From the NCBI GenBank assembly GCA_035610365.1, contig CM069432.1:237674104-237738103 (forward strand): a stretch of DNA of 64,000 bases, given 5' to 3'. This stretch comes from Aquatica leii (Eukaryota; Arthropoda; Insecta; Coleoptera; Lampyridae). The notes below the pieces were generated by a model. The model did not search any database, was not told the DNA's origin, and saw only the letters and a list, made by a program, of their open reading frames with translations. Shown one piece after another: positions 11,516 to 23,179 of this stretch (within the stretch, counting starts at the first letter, position 1; each line of letters begins with the position of its first letter). Both the position numbers and the translations under genes were made by a program.

Positions 11516-11727
11516 AATTTGTATTACTGATTGTTGATGTTTTTAAATTGTATAGACTGGCCTGAAGAAGTTGAGCGCTAAAGCCAACGAAACGTCGCCT
11601 TAACAACATACAAAGTTGATTTTATTTTTTGCCGTTCCTCCACTTTGAAGGATCCTATCCATAGAATAGGAAAAATTTTTAACTAATTAAAAAATTTTTG
11701 TGAGGATCTTAAAACTGTATTTCAAGA
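11516..11727 (+). repeat. Penelope 3' terminal direct repeat
   Basis: Second copy of the 8516-8726 repeat, same orientation. The alignment fades at TTCAAGAATT near 11727. The stretch 11045-11515 between the coding end and this repeat is AT-rich 3' untranslated sequence. Confidence 0.88.
11559..11599 (+). ncRNA. Hammerhead-like hairpin, 3' copy
   Basis: Same layout as 8560-8600 but reads CGAAACGTC-GCC. It therefore has C at the cleavage position and a GGC/GCC closing stem. It retains the extra base after CTGAAGA. It is a better hammerhead candidate than the 5' copy; activity is unproven. Confidence 0.5.
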
Positions 11728-12890
11728 ATTAAAATATGAAATTTTTTAACTAATTAAAACTACAACTCGTATTTATGGTTCAAGTACAACACTGACATGA
11801 ATAAATCTACAAGCAATCACTAAAAAACCACAAAATATTTAATTATTGTCTAATATAAACATTTGTGTCTTAACGTTTTCGCTCAAATTAACACTCCACA
11901 AAGGTTTTATACCGTAATTGACCAATAGAGTCCAATAAACTACTTGAAAAGAGTCATCAAATTTTGTTTGAAATCACTAAGATTTTGGGTAATGCGTCTA
12001 ATTACTATCAGCTAAAAATTAAAGATTCCAATGAAATAACTAAAAATATGTGTATATAAAAGCGAGACTTTAAAGCGCAATCAATCAGTTTCTTCTAGAC
12101 TCTGAAAATGTACTCTGCAATGTGTGAAAGTTCAGCTTGTGAGAAGTCGTCAACACGAGAACACGAGAATTATCCATAATAGAAAATTGTAATACGAAAG
12201 TAACCCGTGGAAACTTGAATTTTACTATGTTTAAACTTACTTACGATTTTTAATAACTGCAGCACGTTATTACGGTAAAACCTAAGTTCTACACTCGGCT
12301 TAAGTGCGATTAATTACCTATAACTTAATCTACAACAAAGAAGCAACGGCAGCTCAAAGTTTTGGAGAATGGAAAGTGGATAAAGTAACTAATAGAATTC
12401 AGCCTGATGTACCGATTATAATTTGTTAAAAAGGCGCCAAAACGACAACACCTAAGGACGACAAATAGGACACAATTAGAATATGTGCATTTATCTCAAA
12501 AAGAACGTATAAAAAACGAAATGACTTATTTTATAAGCAACACTAATAATTATGAATTTTAGAGAACCTTGTGTACGTCTTAAAATACGCAAATAAAAAA
12601 TAGTTATCACTACTACAAGTGGCGGTAAGTGAACTTTTTTATTCGAACCCACGGAAAATAAAAAAAAACTTACCTACGGGTCGTGCATTACGTTTTTTTC
12701 ACTACCGCAGGAATTAACTCTAATAATATGCACTAAATAATTTTGTGTATAATACTAATTATCTAAAATTTTAAAAATTACTGCCATAATCGTGTTTACT
12801 GATTGAGTAGTTGCTGCGGCTACGACGTTTGTAAAGAAACAAATTCAGTATAAATTTTTTTAATCATAAATCCACTTTATAATCGGTACA
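11728..12890. other. AT-rich stretch without recognised genes
   Basis: No coding family recognised. It includes a promoter-like TATA/initiator pair (listed separately) and a short open stretch near 12345-12430 that I cannot assign. It may be the upstream region of the Crypton gene that begins near 12891. Confidence 0.4.
12053..12090 (+). promoter_or_regulatory. TATA box plus initiator-like pair
   Basis: TATATAAAAG at 12053-12062 is followed by TCAGTT at 12085-12090, about 32-34 bp downstream. That is the spacing of an arthropod TATA/initiator (TCAKTY) core promoter. No clear downstream ORF is attached except the Crypton remains 800 bp away. Confidence 0.3.
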
Positions 12891-13069
12891 TTGAGTGATT
12901 CGGACTGCATGCTAATGCAGCTCGAGCGTCGTTACTGCAATTCAAAAAATGTTAAGAAAATTAATGAAACTGTGCTTTTGGCATATTTTAACGACATGGC
13001 ATCGAATCTAAGGTCTCCAACTAGCTGGTGGAGTGAATATTCGATGTTGAAACTAACGCTTTGTGTTAA

Positions 13070-15286
13070 CCCATTAACGCCTAAGAAATAACTACGCATC
13101 AAAACTGTTTTGTTTTAATATAAGGGTTAGATTATAACATACTTTAGCAAATAAAGTCAAAAGTTTAAAAAAAACATTCACCTAATTTTGAAAAGAAGCG
13201 CGTTCTCAAATGAGGACGCTAGACGGATAAATGATATTGTTCAAAGCATCCCTTTTCAACGCACATTGTCTTTTTACATGTTTTGCACGATCACCTAGCC
13301 TTCATATGACAAATGCAACACTTCAATTGCCTGTTTTACAGACACTTTATCCTTGAAATAGCTTCTCACAATATGACGACGAAAATCCAGTTGAGGTAGT
13401 TTTCCTTTTGCTGTCATTTAGTGCAGTTTCCATGCGTTGGCAACGGTCATATCCAGCATATATGTTAGTAACACCCACCACCATTTTTCCCTGTATGGCA
13501 ATTCTGTGCATCAAGACTGTCTACACCACCCATACCCCCGTTATGAGACGCGAATAATTCAGGTTGTTCTATATTTACTTTAGCCTTTTCTAATTTTGAT
13601 CATTGTCTTACTTGCTGTAGAGGTTCAATAAAGTCTTGGTTTGTAAGAATAGTACATACATTATTGTCTTTCCATCTAACACATAATATTTTATTTGTCA
13701 CATCAAACTTGTAGTCATAAGTTCCCCTTTCCATTTTCTTCATCTCTTTAGATTTCGTAACAAAGCACTGTTGAATTCTGTTTTCCCGAACGGTGCCTGG
13801 TGCCCTTATTTTCTTATTTACCAAAAAAACCATCAGCGAGTATGTTGTAAAATAATTATCAAAGTCTACTGCGTGGTTTGAAGGATTCGGTATATGCTCT
13901 AACAAATCAAGTACTACTCGTGCGCCTACTGGTATATTGCTTTGTTGCTTTGTTTCTGTTGGTTTACCGCAATACACATCAAAGGCATAACAAAAACCGG
14001 TAGAACTGCTTATCACCTAATTCTTATAACCAAATCTCACTGGTTTACCTTTTATAAACTGCTTTGATGAATGTCGGCCAAGATATTTGACCATAGATTC
14101 ATCTGTTGAGAGATCTTTGTAAAAAAACCCCACTGTCAAAATTGTTTGATAAGCATATCCATAAGTGGCCTAACTTTATAAATTTGCAATTCCCCCATTG
14201 TCAGCAAGATGTAAGTATTTCTTTATTTCAAGATCTTCAAGGTCTTCGTCTAAATAGCAATACAGTCTCTCTTGTGGAATGTATGATATCCTGTCAACAT
14301 CAAAATTGCAATAAATCTCCTCAATTCTGATCCGGCGATAGAAAACGTATGGTTATTCTTTTGCCTAGCATTTATAATAGATTTTTCACATATATAGTTT
14401 ACAATGTCATCCGTTAACAGTTTTTCAAAGATTTTGGTAGGTGATGAGTCTTTTAAATCAACTTTTACACCTTCGAATTCAGTGGTAAAACAACTATCAT
14501 TGATTCCAAATTTGTTATACTTTGGGTGTCTTTTCGACCACTTTGCAATTTTAAAGTCTCCATATGAAGGTGAATCACTGGCACCGGGGTTTTCTGATGG
14601 TCTTAAATTTCTTTATCTTCGTCATGTTCATGCTGACTAGAAAATTTAACAGAACCAGGAATATCAACTGGAGTGTCATCAACATCGAGTAAAATATCAT
14701 CAAATTCTTCTGAATCTGTTAACTCGTCTACGGGTGGTGGTAAAATTTCTAAATCTTCATCTTCATTAAATTCTTGACTAATAATATCTTCTACAGCGTG
14801 CTCTAATCTAGTATACTCTCTTCTTCCATAGAAAGTCTTTGGGTCCATACTTATTAGTATTACGTTCTAAAAAGAAAGACAACCAATGTTACTTATACGC
14901 TTTTACCTAGCGTCCTCCATTGAGGACGGCAATAAATAAATAACTGTAATACGTAGAAAAATTAAATTATATTAAATTTGTTTTTACTTACGGTATTTGT
15001 ATAGTTTAACAAAATTATTTCTGAATAAAAAAATAACACAACAATTATTTATGCAATGTAATTATAATAAATAAACACTTTCTGGCGCCGTTAGAAAAAT
15101 AAACGATGCGATTTTGACAGTTGCAAGATCAGTACTAAACAGGTTTTGTTTAAACTAAAGTTTATAACGCATTGTCTAGCACGTGTACACAGAATGTAGA
15201 TAAAAATGTTTGTCATAGTTGCATTACTTTCAACGCCTGAGGCTTTTAAGGACCGTTCCCATTTGAGTACGGTCGGCGGCAACGGG
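13070..15286 (-). mobile_element. piggyBac-type DNA transposon inserted in Crypton A
   Basis: Flanked by TTAA on both sides (13066-13069 and 15287-15290), the piggyBac target duplication. The ends are imperfect inverted repeats: CCCATTAACGCC at the left, and CCCGTTGCCGCC read inward from the right (9 of 12 match). Length is 2217 bp. It holds a minus-strand transposase relic. Removing it restores the Crypton reading frame at the junction, which fixes the borders. Confidence 0.88.
13200..14848 (-). pseudogene. piggyBac transposase (broken)
   Basis: Starts at the ATG at 14848 with an acidic N-terminus (MDPKTFYGRREY, LTDSEEFDDILLD). A middle part near 14110-14020 carries STDESMVKYLGRHSSKQF (a conserved Asp of the DDE_Tnp_1_7 domain) and KGKPVRFGY. 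A TAG at 14017-14019 replaces the usual Trp. The ORF 14016-13600 continues with FCYAFDVYCGK, AVDFDNYFTT (second conserved Asp) and APGTVRENRI. Near 13350-13215 a degraded Cys-rich C-terminus shows CCICHMK and CKTCKKTMC, the usual terminal zinc-binding domain. Frameshifts lie between 14600 and 14110 and in 13600-13200. Confidence 0.88.
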
Positions 15287-15749
15287 TTAATGAAAACCAT
15301 GACATTTCAAAATTCAAGCAGGTATACGTCTCTATATGAGATTTTAATTTTGCTAAATGTATCCTACCATTTTATAGACCATCTCATTTCTCGAGAGAAA
15401 AAAATTCTAAGAAAGCTAATATTTACACCAAAAAAGAGATAACGAGGTTTCTGTGTGATGCTTCGGACCACGCATTTCAGTTGATGAAAGTTGCGATGAT
15501 TTTTGGGGTTGCCGGACCGATGAACTTTATACTTTGAATGACGAGGACGTTGAAATTAAACCTGACGTAGCGATTGTTAAGATTCTGCAATTCAACAACA
15601 AAATCCCTAGATCATTTGTAGTAACTGGTTGCAGTGAAACGGTTAATTGGTTCAAGATGAAGATGCGTCCTACTAATACCAAAGAAAGTAAATTATTTTT
15701 GCTTTAATTGGAGGATAATGGTAAATGTGTACGGCAAGTAGTAGGAAAG

Positions 15750-16695
15750 CAGCAGTGTGGGCGCGCATTCTACATCATGTAGAAAATTGAATTTTCTACA
15801 CATAGAAAATAACAATTTTCTACATAACACATTTGATGTAGAAAATGTCGAGTATGTAGAATATGTATAAAATACAAATAAAATACGGCAAATAAACTAT
15901 ATAAATAAAAAGTAAGTTCTGAAATAGCAACAGACTCCAAGAAAAAAAGATAAACAGTTATTAAGTATTTACTGTACTACCAAACATAAAAATGCCCTGA
16001 AAAATATACCTACGTACCACGATTTACCAGCGCAAAATTTTGTTCATATTTATCAAATATTTGTTTATAAATTTCGTTGAAATTTTAGTTCTATTTTAAA
16101 TTGGTACCCGTTATATTTTTTTACGTTTTAAAATAATCTACAGTCAAAATAAATAAAGGTAAAATACCAAATTGTATTTTTTTAGACTGTAATCAACATT
16201 TCTCATTACTAAAACTATCTGAAGCTGTCGAACCTGCTCGGTACACAGTAATGAAGTTTTTGCTTTAATGGTTTTAGTTTATATAAATGTACATATACAA
16301 AAAGAATAAAATAACGATGTTTACAATTAGAATATGTTAAAACTGAATTATAAGATTAACATAAATCCACATTCTTACATAAATCACTATTTGCATCGAT
16401 ATCTTGATGAATTATTGTACACATTTGATTCAAATTCAAAACTTTAGTACTGTATTTATTTACATTGACTATTGTCAACACTTAAATATTGTTACTCGGT
16501 TCACAGTAACACATAAAACTTAGCAAATCTCAAATTCTAAGTTCAACAGCTATTGGCAGGTTCAGTTTTTAAAAATGGCGCTTATTCTACCCTATTTACG
16601 TCATTATCTACATTGTCTACATTTTATACATTATATACATGTTTTCTACTCATTTTCTACGTATACGTGTAGAAAATTATTTTATACGTGTAAAA
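15750..16695. mobile_element. Insertion with subterminal GTAGAAAA repeats in Crypton A
   Basis: About 0.9 kb interrupts the Crypton C-terminal domain; borders are approximate. The first 120 bp carries several TGTAGAAAA/TTTTCTACA words (15775-15870) and the last 100 bp carries them again, mostly inverted (16590-16690). Clustered subterminal motifs of this type are common in non-autonomous DNA transposons. No coding sequence and no clear target duplication are seen. Confidence 0.5.
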
Positions 16696-16980
16696 GTCCA
16701 TTACTGCTACAAAGACTACACGGGCCACAGCTTTAGAAGAACCTCCAGCACTCTTTTGGCTAACAGCGGGTCGGGCGTCCTTTCTTTGAAAAGACAAGGA
16801 GGATGAAAATCCAACACCGTTGCAGAGGGGTACGTTGAAGATTCATTAACACATAAAGTCTACGCGGCTAATAGGATTTCCTACGGCAAAACCGTTGAAA
16901 ATTCTAGTAATAGTACCACTAACGAAAATGCAACTGATTCAAAAATGTTCCAATTATATTTAAGTATATATGACAAATGA

Positions 16981-18805
16981 ACATAGGCGGAAAATGCCCC
17001 CACCCCCGTAGTAAATCTTTTTTTCACTCATTTGAATCCATCTGTTAATGTACCCAAGCAAAGGTTTTACTTTCTATTACTGTCGTGTTTTTGTCAAAAA
17101 ACTATTTGCATTGACTTTGAAACAAATTTATGACTTTACCCTTATGAAAACTACAGCAATTTTTCTGGAAATTCAGAATTAATTTTCGGTAAATATAGTG
17201 TTTCCTTAAGATTTCACGTTAGTTGTCACATTCATAATAATTAAGGAAGATATAAAATATCATGAACTACTTCATGTCAAAAATAAATATTCTACAAGGA
17301 AGTACTCTAGCAATTATAGACTGGCTAAGTCAACTTCTATTGTCTGCAGTTTACTGTCTTCAAAAGTATTTTGTCACCAAGGAAAACCTTACTCTCGGCA
17401 AGTCCATAACTGAAGAAAACTAAAATGCAAAATATACTTATTGAAGCTCTCGTCTTTCTCTCTCAGGCAGAAGCAATATTAGTGTACCAAATCCTGTACT
17501 AGACTTCTTTATCACAAAAGTTATCGTTCCAATATAGCTCTAGATTTATTTTATAATCATCCACTGCTACAATCATTGCAAAAGAGAAGTAAGTTAACCT
17601 ATTCAACAATAGAACAAATGCAATTATTCAAGAATGAGTTTAGATTGCTACCCTTATTATTCCAACTAAAATTATACACAAATGGGATTTAGTATTTGTC
17701 AAAAAATTGTTAAGAAGAAACGCCTTAAAAAATTTCGTATTCTACCAGATTTCACAGGAAAAACGTAATATAATTAAGCTTTTTGTAAATTGAACAGTTT
17801 AATCAGCAAGTTTAAAAGCAAATGTTTTCAAAGATATCTAAAAAAAATCACCGTTATTACTGTTTGGTTATAGAGAGCAGCATTCTATGATGTGTAAAAG
17901 ACTTTACAAACAAATAATTTAAAAAAAAATGTATTGTACAACAGCGTTTTTTGATAAATCTGGCATGATGTTCTTCTATTTAAATAAGGATCTTCACTAC
18001 TTCACTCATAATACATAATTTTAAAACATTTTCTGGAAGATACTTCCGAATGAAATACGAACAGAAACTAACTTAAGTTTATCAGATCCTATCTGGTGTA
18101 CCCCAAGGTAACGTGATGAGACTAGATATTCACAGGCTGGGGTTGGTTTTCAAAAACTTGGCTTGAAATTAAGCCAAGCGTTTGAAACATCAAGCTAAAC
18201 TTGTAAATAAAAAATTATTCCGAATAAAGAATGTTTAATAAAAAGTAAAAATAATAATTTGACCACGGCAGCAATCGTAAGCACAGACCTCTGGGTGTGA
18301 GTTTGAATGGAAATAAATACAAAGATGTGAACTCCTTAAATTTATTAACTATAACCATTGAGTAATAATTTAAGAAGAGGCGCAAATAGTGTGTTAAAAA
18401 TTGTACCGTAGTTGTATCTCACTTGTTTCTCTTTTTTTACCGGTTTGTACCCCACTATTCATAAACTAATAGACTAAGACCTGCTGCCATCTGCAAAATC
18501 GTGGTTGTCATGTTGCGAACTAACTTATTTGTTATGAAGTAAAAGTTGCAATCTGTTCTTAGATTAGTCATTGAATAATAAGTGTAAGATTAGTGCTTAC
18601 CGTTTACCTGTTTAAAAAAGGTCAATGTCATAAACAATTGTACTGTCACGACAGAAGTCATTGTCAAATAAACCTAAACAATATCAGGTTTTATATTTAA
18701 AAAAGTAAACAAGTATGTATATTCAACTATTTATTTACTTTTGTAAAGTATAAATTTAAAATATATAAATGAGATAAAACAGTTCAAATAAAATTAAAAT
18801 TAATT
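16981..18805. other. AT-rich stretch, nothing recognised
   Basis: No ORF of note and no family recognised. A short CAAG/AAGC-rich patch near 18140-18200 resembles patches near 24530-24600 and 28360-28470. Confidence 0.5.
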
Positions 18806-19917
18806 TTAAATCTCTGAAAGAATTCGAATTTTTCGATGTGGTTTTGTAAGCGTTTGTGAAATTTTTTTTTCTGCTTTTGTTTTAATTGGTTTTTCACTTT
18901 CCCACTTGACAGTATAAAAAATTTTTACTTTTATTAAAAATTTTAAAATAACTTTTTTATGACTTAAACACTCGCTTGGGTTATAAAACCACAAGTCTTC
19001 TTTCAATATAGCAGATGTCATGCCGTTTAAAATGTTTTTAGCCACATTGACATGTAATTAAAAAAAAAAGTTCATTAAATGCGTGTAATAAATAAATAAT
19101 AACTGTTACAAAATTTTCGGATGGACGTTTCAACGCAGTAATTTTTTCGTCGGCTCCAAAATCTTTAAATAATAAAAATAATTCATGCGGATCACGTAGA
19201 TCGTCAGTACCACTTCGAGAAAGTAATGATGCGCATACATCACAATTAAGCTTTTTTTGCATTTTATATAATAGATAACCCGCTACATACGCCGCTGTAC
19301 ATGTCTCTAAGGATTCTTTTACGGTTGATGAAGCAGTAATTCTTCGTTCGATGTTATCCAATTTAGTTTCATCGTCTTCCACATTATTAATAGCATTGAT
19401 AAATTGATTGGGCACATCTTCTTCGTTAGAGGTTTCTCTTATATCCAACATTTCTTCATCAATTCTTACTTCGCAATTACCATTTTCCTGAACTGCTGGC
19501 GGATATTCATGTTATGTTGAATTGCGATACGCATTGTTTTACAGATGGGGTAGGATTATATCCTCCTCGACTTCTTATCACGGAGAAAAAGTTTTCAAGG
19601 GGATCCTGATTCACAAATGACGTAAGTAAATATCTAGTAGACATGTTAGTTTTTAAAAAGTTCCACATCATTAGAATAGACTTCAGTGTCCACACGAATC
19701 CATCAATGCAATAAATATTATTTCTTCTCTTTCCGTTTTCAAAAATAACAATATTTTCAAACATATTAATTCCTTCTTTAATAAATAATTCAGGTTTTTC
19801 ATTGAACACAGATAACGGATGCTTATTAGGATTAAGGTCAGCTAAAACTCGATTGTTAAGGCAGTCAAACAAATTATTTATGCTTTCAATAAAAGCAGCA
19901 GTTGAATAAGCAGTTTT
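18806..19917 (-). pseudogene. P-element-like transposase, C-terminal remnant after the stop
   Basis: Continues the transposase beyond the TAA that ends exon 3. It keeps NNLFDCLNNRV and then NQDPLENFFSVIRSRGGYNP, whose D-x-x-E matches the paired acidic residues of P-element transposase. Frame changes follow near 19515-19520. A further block, CTAAYVAGYLLYKM plus CDVC (about 19300-19240), and a basic C-terminal tail ending at 18806 complete the family layout. Because these catalytic acids lie behind the stop, a full transposase is not made without readthrough. Confidence 0.82.
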
Positions 19918-21143
19918 TTAATTTAATTGGTTTGTTTTTATGCAAGTTAAAATAGCAGCAAACATGGTATGAGAAAACAGTTGCGTAGCGTATTTAACTT
20001 TCATTTTTTGAAACGTATTTGGTATAATATAAGTATCTGCAATTTTTGTTAAAGCCCTTGAAGTGGTACTCTTTTTATCGATCTCATATGTTTTAACTAC
20101 ATCAGACCATGACACTAAACTACCGTTTACCAAAATGTTAAGTTTTTCGTTCATAAAATTATTTCTTAAACTTTTAATTAAATGAGGCACGTCAAAAATG
20201 GTATATAATTCTTTGTTACATATTTTTATGCTTGGATTATCTCTTGTAGCACCTAAAAGGCAGTACGCGTTTCTGTTATTAGACGCCTGGTCACACGCAA
20301 GAGCCATAGGGTTGAAACTCATATTCGTTAATGTTGAAATTACGCACTCGATTATATTTTTTAAAATATCACCTTTAACGGGTCCACGTGAAACAAAATA
20401 ACACAACGGTATTTTCCAATTGTAAAATAAACCTCGGATGAAAAAAACAAGAGCAGTATTCGCTATTCTGTTATTTCGCCCTAAACTTCCCAAATCTTCA
20501 TAGCCTTCAATTAAATCTGCTGACTGGTTGTATTCTAAGTTAGGCTTCAACGCAATTTCATCAAAAAGAACAACACAAATTTTTTCTTTGTCCGTCATCG
20601 TTTTTGCTTTTGAAATGAGTTTTTTACTCAAAGAAGTTTCCATTCCTGTTCTTAGATTAGTAACGTTTAGCCAAAATTGGATTGTACGTAAAGCTGGCAT
20701 GTTAAATCCCATTTGGTTCAGCATAAATTTGTATGCGCCTGGTGATTTATAATATAACGATAAAGCAAATTGTTTCTGTTCTCGTGTCCACTTTATGCGG
20801 TTTTTATTCAGAAATTGCATTGCAACGAAGGTTTTTACATGAATACTTTTGTTTTTTAAGTGGCGATTTAAAACAGTATTAAAACTAAAATTTTTAGTTT
20901 TAGTTTTTAATCTGTTAACTTTAGATTTTTCCGATAAGATTTTACGCCGAAGACTTCGAATTTTATATCGTAATTTGGACGATTCATCCTTTAAAAGAAT
21001 TTTTGACGGAGAATCCATTTCTATTACTCTGTTGCTTATTTTGGTGTCGGCACTTGACGCATTTGAGCACGCACTTTGTGGTCGTACTGGTGTAGCAGGT
21101 TTCCGTTCTGGTGTTTTCAAAATATTATAGGACGTATCTTCAA
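19918..21143 (-). CDS. P-element/THAP9-like transposase, exon 3 (main catalytic exon)
   Basis: Begins after a TTTATAG acceptor and is open to a TAA at 19918. It encodes a basic coiled-coil-like segment (LRYKIRSLRRKI), a helical domain (WTREQKQFALSLYYKSPGAY), then an RNase H-like core with FDEIALKP (first Asp) and ACDQASNNRNAY (second Asp), and the DVPHLIKSLRNNF block typical of THAP9/P transposases. The codon split by intron 2 is G|TT and stays in frame with exon 2. With exons 1 and 2 the spliced ORF is 551 codons. P transposase is about 750, so this is a C-terminally truncated version. Confidence 0.85.
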
Positions 21144-21196
21144 CTATAAAACATAAATATTAAAAAAATTACTTATTATTGATTGTCTACTTATAC

Positions 21197-21346
21197 CTTC
21201 GTTGAGTAAACTGGATCTGTAAAAAGAATAAATGTATTCGTCTTCACGGTCGTCATCAATAGATAACAATTGACGTTTTCTTTCGTATGTTTGAGAAACT
21301 ACATTTGAGTATCGTAGATTGGTGTTCGTATCAACAATTACAGCTT
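21197..21346 (-). CDS. P-element/THAP9-like transposase, exon 2
   Basis: A 150-bp exon with a TTTTTTACAG acceptor and an AAG|GTATAAGT donor. It is open throughout in the one phase that joins exon 1 (phase 1) to exon 3 (phase 1). It encodes an acidic linker (LLSIDDDREDEYIY). Consistent phase at both ends supports it as a real exon rather than chance ORF. Confidence 0.75.
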
Positions 21347-23179
21347 CTGTAAAAAATTATACTAAATAAGAAAAAAAATTTAATTTGTTAGTATTTTAGA
21401 AATAAAGTTTTAAAAATGCTATCAGTATTAGTATTTTAAAAATACTTTTGCGCATTTTTTAAACAATAGTAAAACTATTTTACATATTGTTTGATATGTA
21501 TTGAAGTGCTTTCAGTATATTCATAACATAATTTTGTGCATCATTTTTTTTATTAAAAAAAAACTAAGTATTTACTAGTCAAGATGCTAAAGAAATGCGG
21601 TCGTATTTGAATACATTGTTAAGAAGAATTATCTCTACAAGAAACTATAAAAACAATTCGAATTATTTACATGCGTACAAAATTATATAAGAAATACTGT
21701 TCAAAATGGAGGATACACACACTTCCGGTTTATGCAAAAAAAATTTTTTGAAAATAATTGCGGTCGCTATACTTTCCTTATAGGAAAGTAAAAAACAATT
21801 TTTTTATTCGACTGATGCCAACATCAGCAAAAAACATTTAAAGCAATGGCCAGAACGATTTAAATATGATTACAAGCACGATTAATCGAACATTATGCAA
21901 AACAATGGTCGCGATCATCGAGCGTCTATACAATAACGATCACAATAATGAATCGCTTATAAAATAGCAATTGCGGTTGTGGAAAAGAAATTAATACTTT
22001 TAATTATCGCAGAGCTCGAATAAACTTGATCAAAACAAATAAGACTAATATTTTTGGTATAGGTATGTATTTCCAAAACGTATTACCTCTTTATTAAGAA
22101 ACACTATTATACCTATAATATTAACTTTAATAAATATATAATAAACTTTAAGTATGCAGGTAGTTCAAGGAAAATCGTAAAATTTTGTGTAATTAGGTAA
22201 ATAACCTCTTTCGTCTTTTCTACATAACCACATACAGATTTTTTAATAAAAAAATAACACGCTATTCAACAATGAACTATATTTTTTTTGTTTACAAAAA
22301 TTTAACAATGTATTCTCATCAAACAGAATTGAAAAACTATATAAAATAGCTTCTGTACTAGGAAAAAATGTTTGTAAAATTTGCGTCATTTTCGGAAAAA
22401 TACCTAGCTTTCTATAAACAAAATAATCATAAATACACAGGAAGTTAAAAACAATAAGCGTTAAATACAAATGATAATACATATTTGAAAAGAATTGCAA
22501 AGGTATTTCTAATCGTAATTCGTAATCTTATGTTTGAGACATAAATCAATATGAGTTATGACTAATTACTCAATAATCCTTTCACGGTCAATTTCAAATC
22601 GAACTATTTAATTTATGAAAGAACAACACTTTTGTTTTTTAATATGTTATTTATTAATGCTTAAACTATTTGTTCGTAAGATTGCATAAAAATTAAAATA
22701 CCACCTCATGTCGGAAAATGAACATCAATAGTCTCTATTTTCTGTGAATTTTTGTAAACATTTTTTTGAATTCTAAATATGAACAAATTTTAATTAATTT
22801 ATTGTTTACTAACACTATTAAAAAATACTTAGGTGTGTTAATTTTCAATACTTCAAACGTTATTGTATTCCGGAAAACGAAAATCGGATGTTTATGGCTA
22901 GATTTATGACCAACTTCACATGAGGGATTTTTGAGCAGCAGTCGATCACTACCAATGAGGTATATATATTGATCACTAATTGATTCTGAATAACATGATT
23001 GCGATCAGCGATCGTGTAAAATAATAGCGATTTCAATCACCGATATAAAGTAATTATTTATCAAAGTTATTGTACAATTAAGTGCAAGAAGAAGAAGAAT
23101 CCTGACAAGGAGATTCTCCGATGCTAATTTAAACCATTTTTAAACGTTTACTTGAAAAAAAAATAAAAAAATCATTTAC
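21347..23179 (-). other. Intron 1 of the P-element-like gene
   Basis: An 1833-bp interval between the CAG|GTAAAT donor (23179) and the acceptor at 21347. It has no coding signal. It contains a perfect palindrome TACTTTCC-TTATA-GGAAAGTA near 21770-21790 and GATC/CGAT-rich words near 21900-21960 and 22940-23040. The unusual length suggests a later insertion, but I see no clear ends. Confidence 0.55.

Larger units (their letters stand above)
8516..11727 (+). mobile_element. Penelope-like element with two direct terminal repeats
   Basis: A roughly 212-bp sequence at 8516-8726 recurs in the same orientation at 11516-11727. The space between carries a Penelope-type RT and a GIY-YIG endonuclease. 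Direct terminal repeats of this kind (pseudo-LTRs) are typical of Penelope-like elements. The left repeat begins only about 22 bp from the Gypsy LTR, so the Gypsy may have landed in or beside its 5' end. Many stops and a mutated catalytic residue show the copy is dead. Confidence 0.9.
12891..16980 (+). pseudogene. Crypton tyrosine recombinase A, split by two insertions
   Basis: Three pieces in order. The N-terminal part (12891-13065) has VKKINETVLLAYFNDMA and WWSEYSMLKL. The middle part (15291-about 15750) continues ENHDISKFKQ, then KKEITRFLCDASDHAFQLMK, RTDELYTL (conserved Arg) and IPRSFVVTG. The C-terminal part (about 16700-16980) has YTGHSFRRTSSALLA (HxxR), QGGW (usually HGGW) and AEGYVEDSL (candidate nucleophile Tyr). 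This is the layout of insect Crypton recombinases. The join across the piggyBac element is exact at a TTAA. Frameshifts occur near 15335 and 15513, and there is a TAA near 15705. I infer a dead copy. Confidence 0.85.

Noticed and set aside
12345..12430. Short open stretch upstream of Crypton A as part of its N-terminus
   Set aside because: It does not resemble Crypton N-terminal sequence and is separated by stops; left unassigned.
20198..21130. Plus-strand ORFs (67-93 codons)
   Set aside because: Antisense shadows of the P-element exon 3; no family character.
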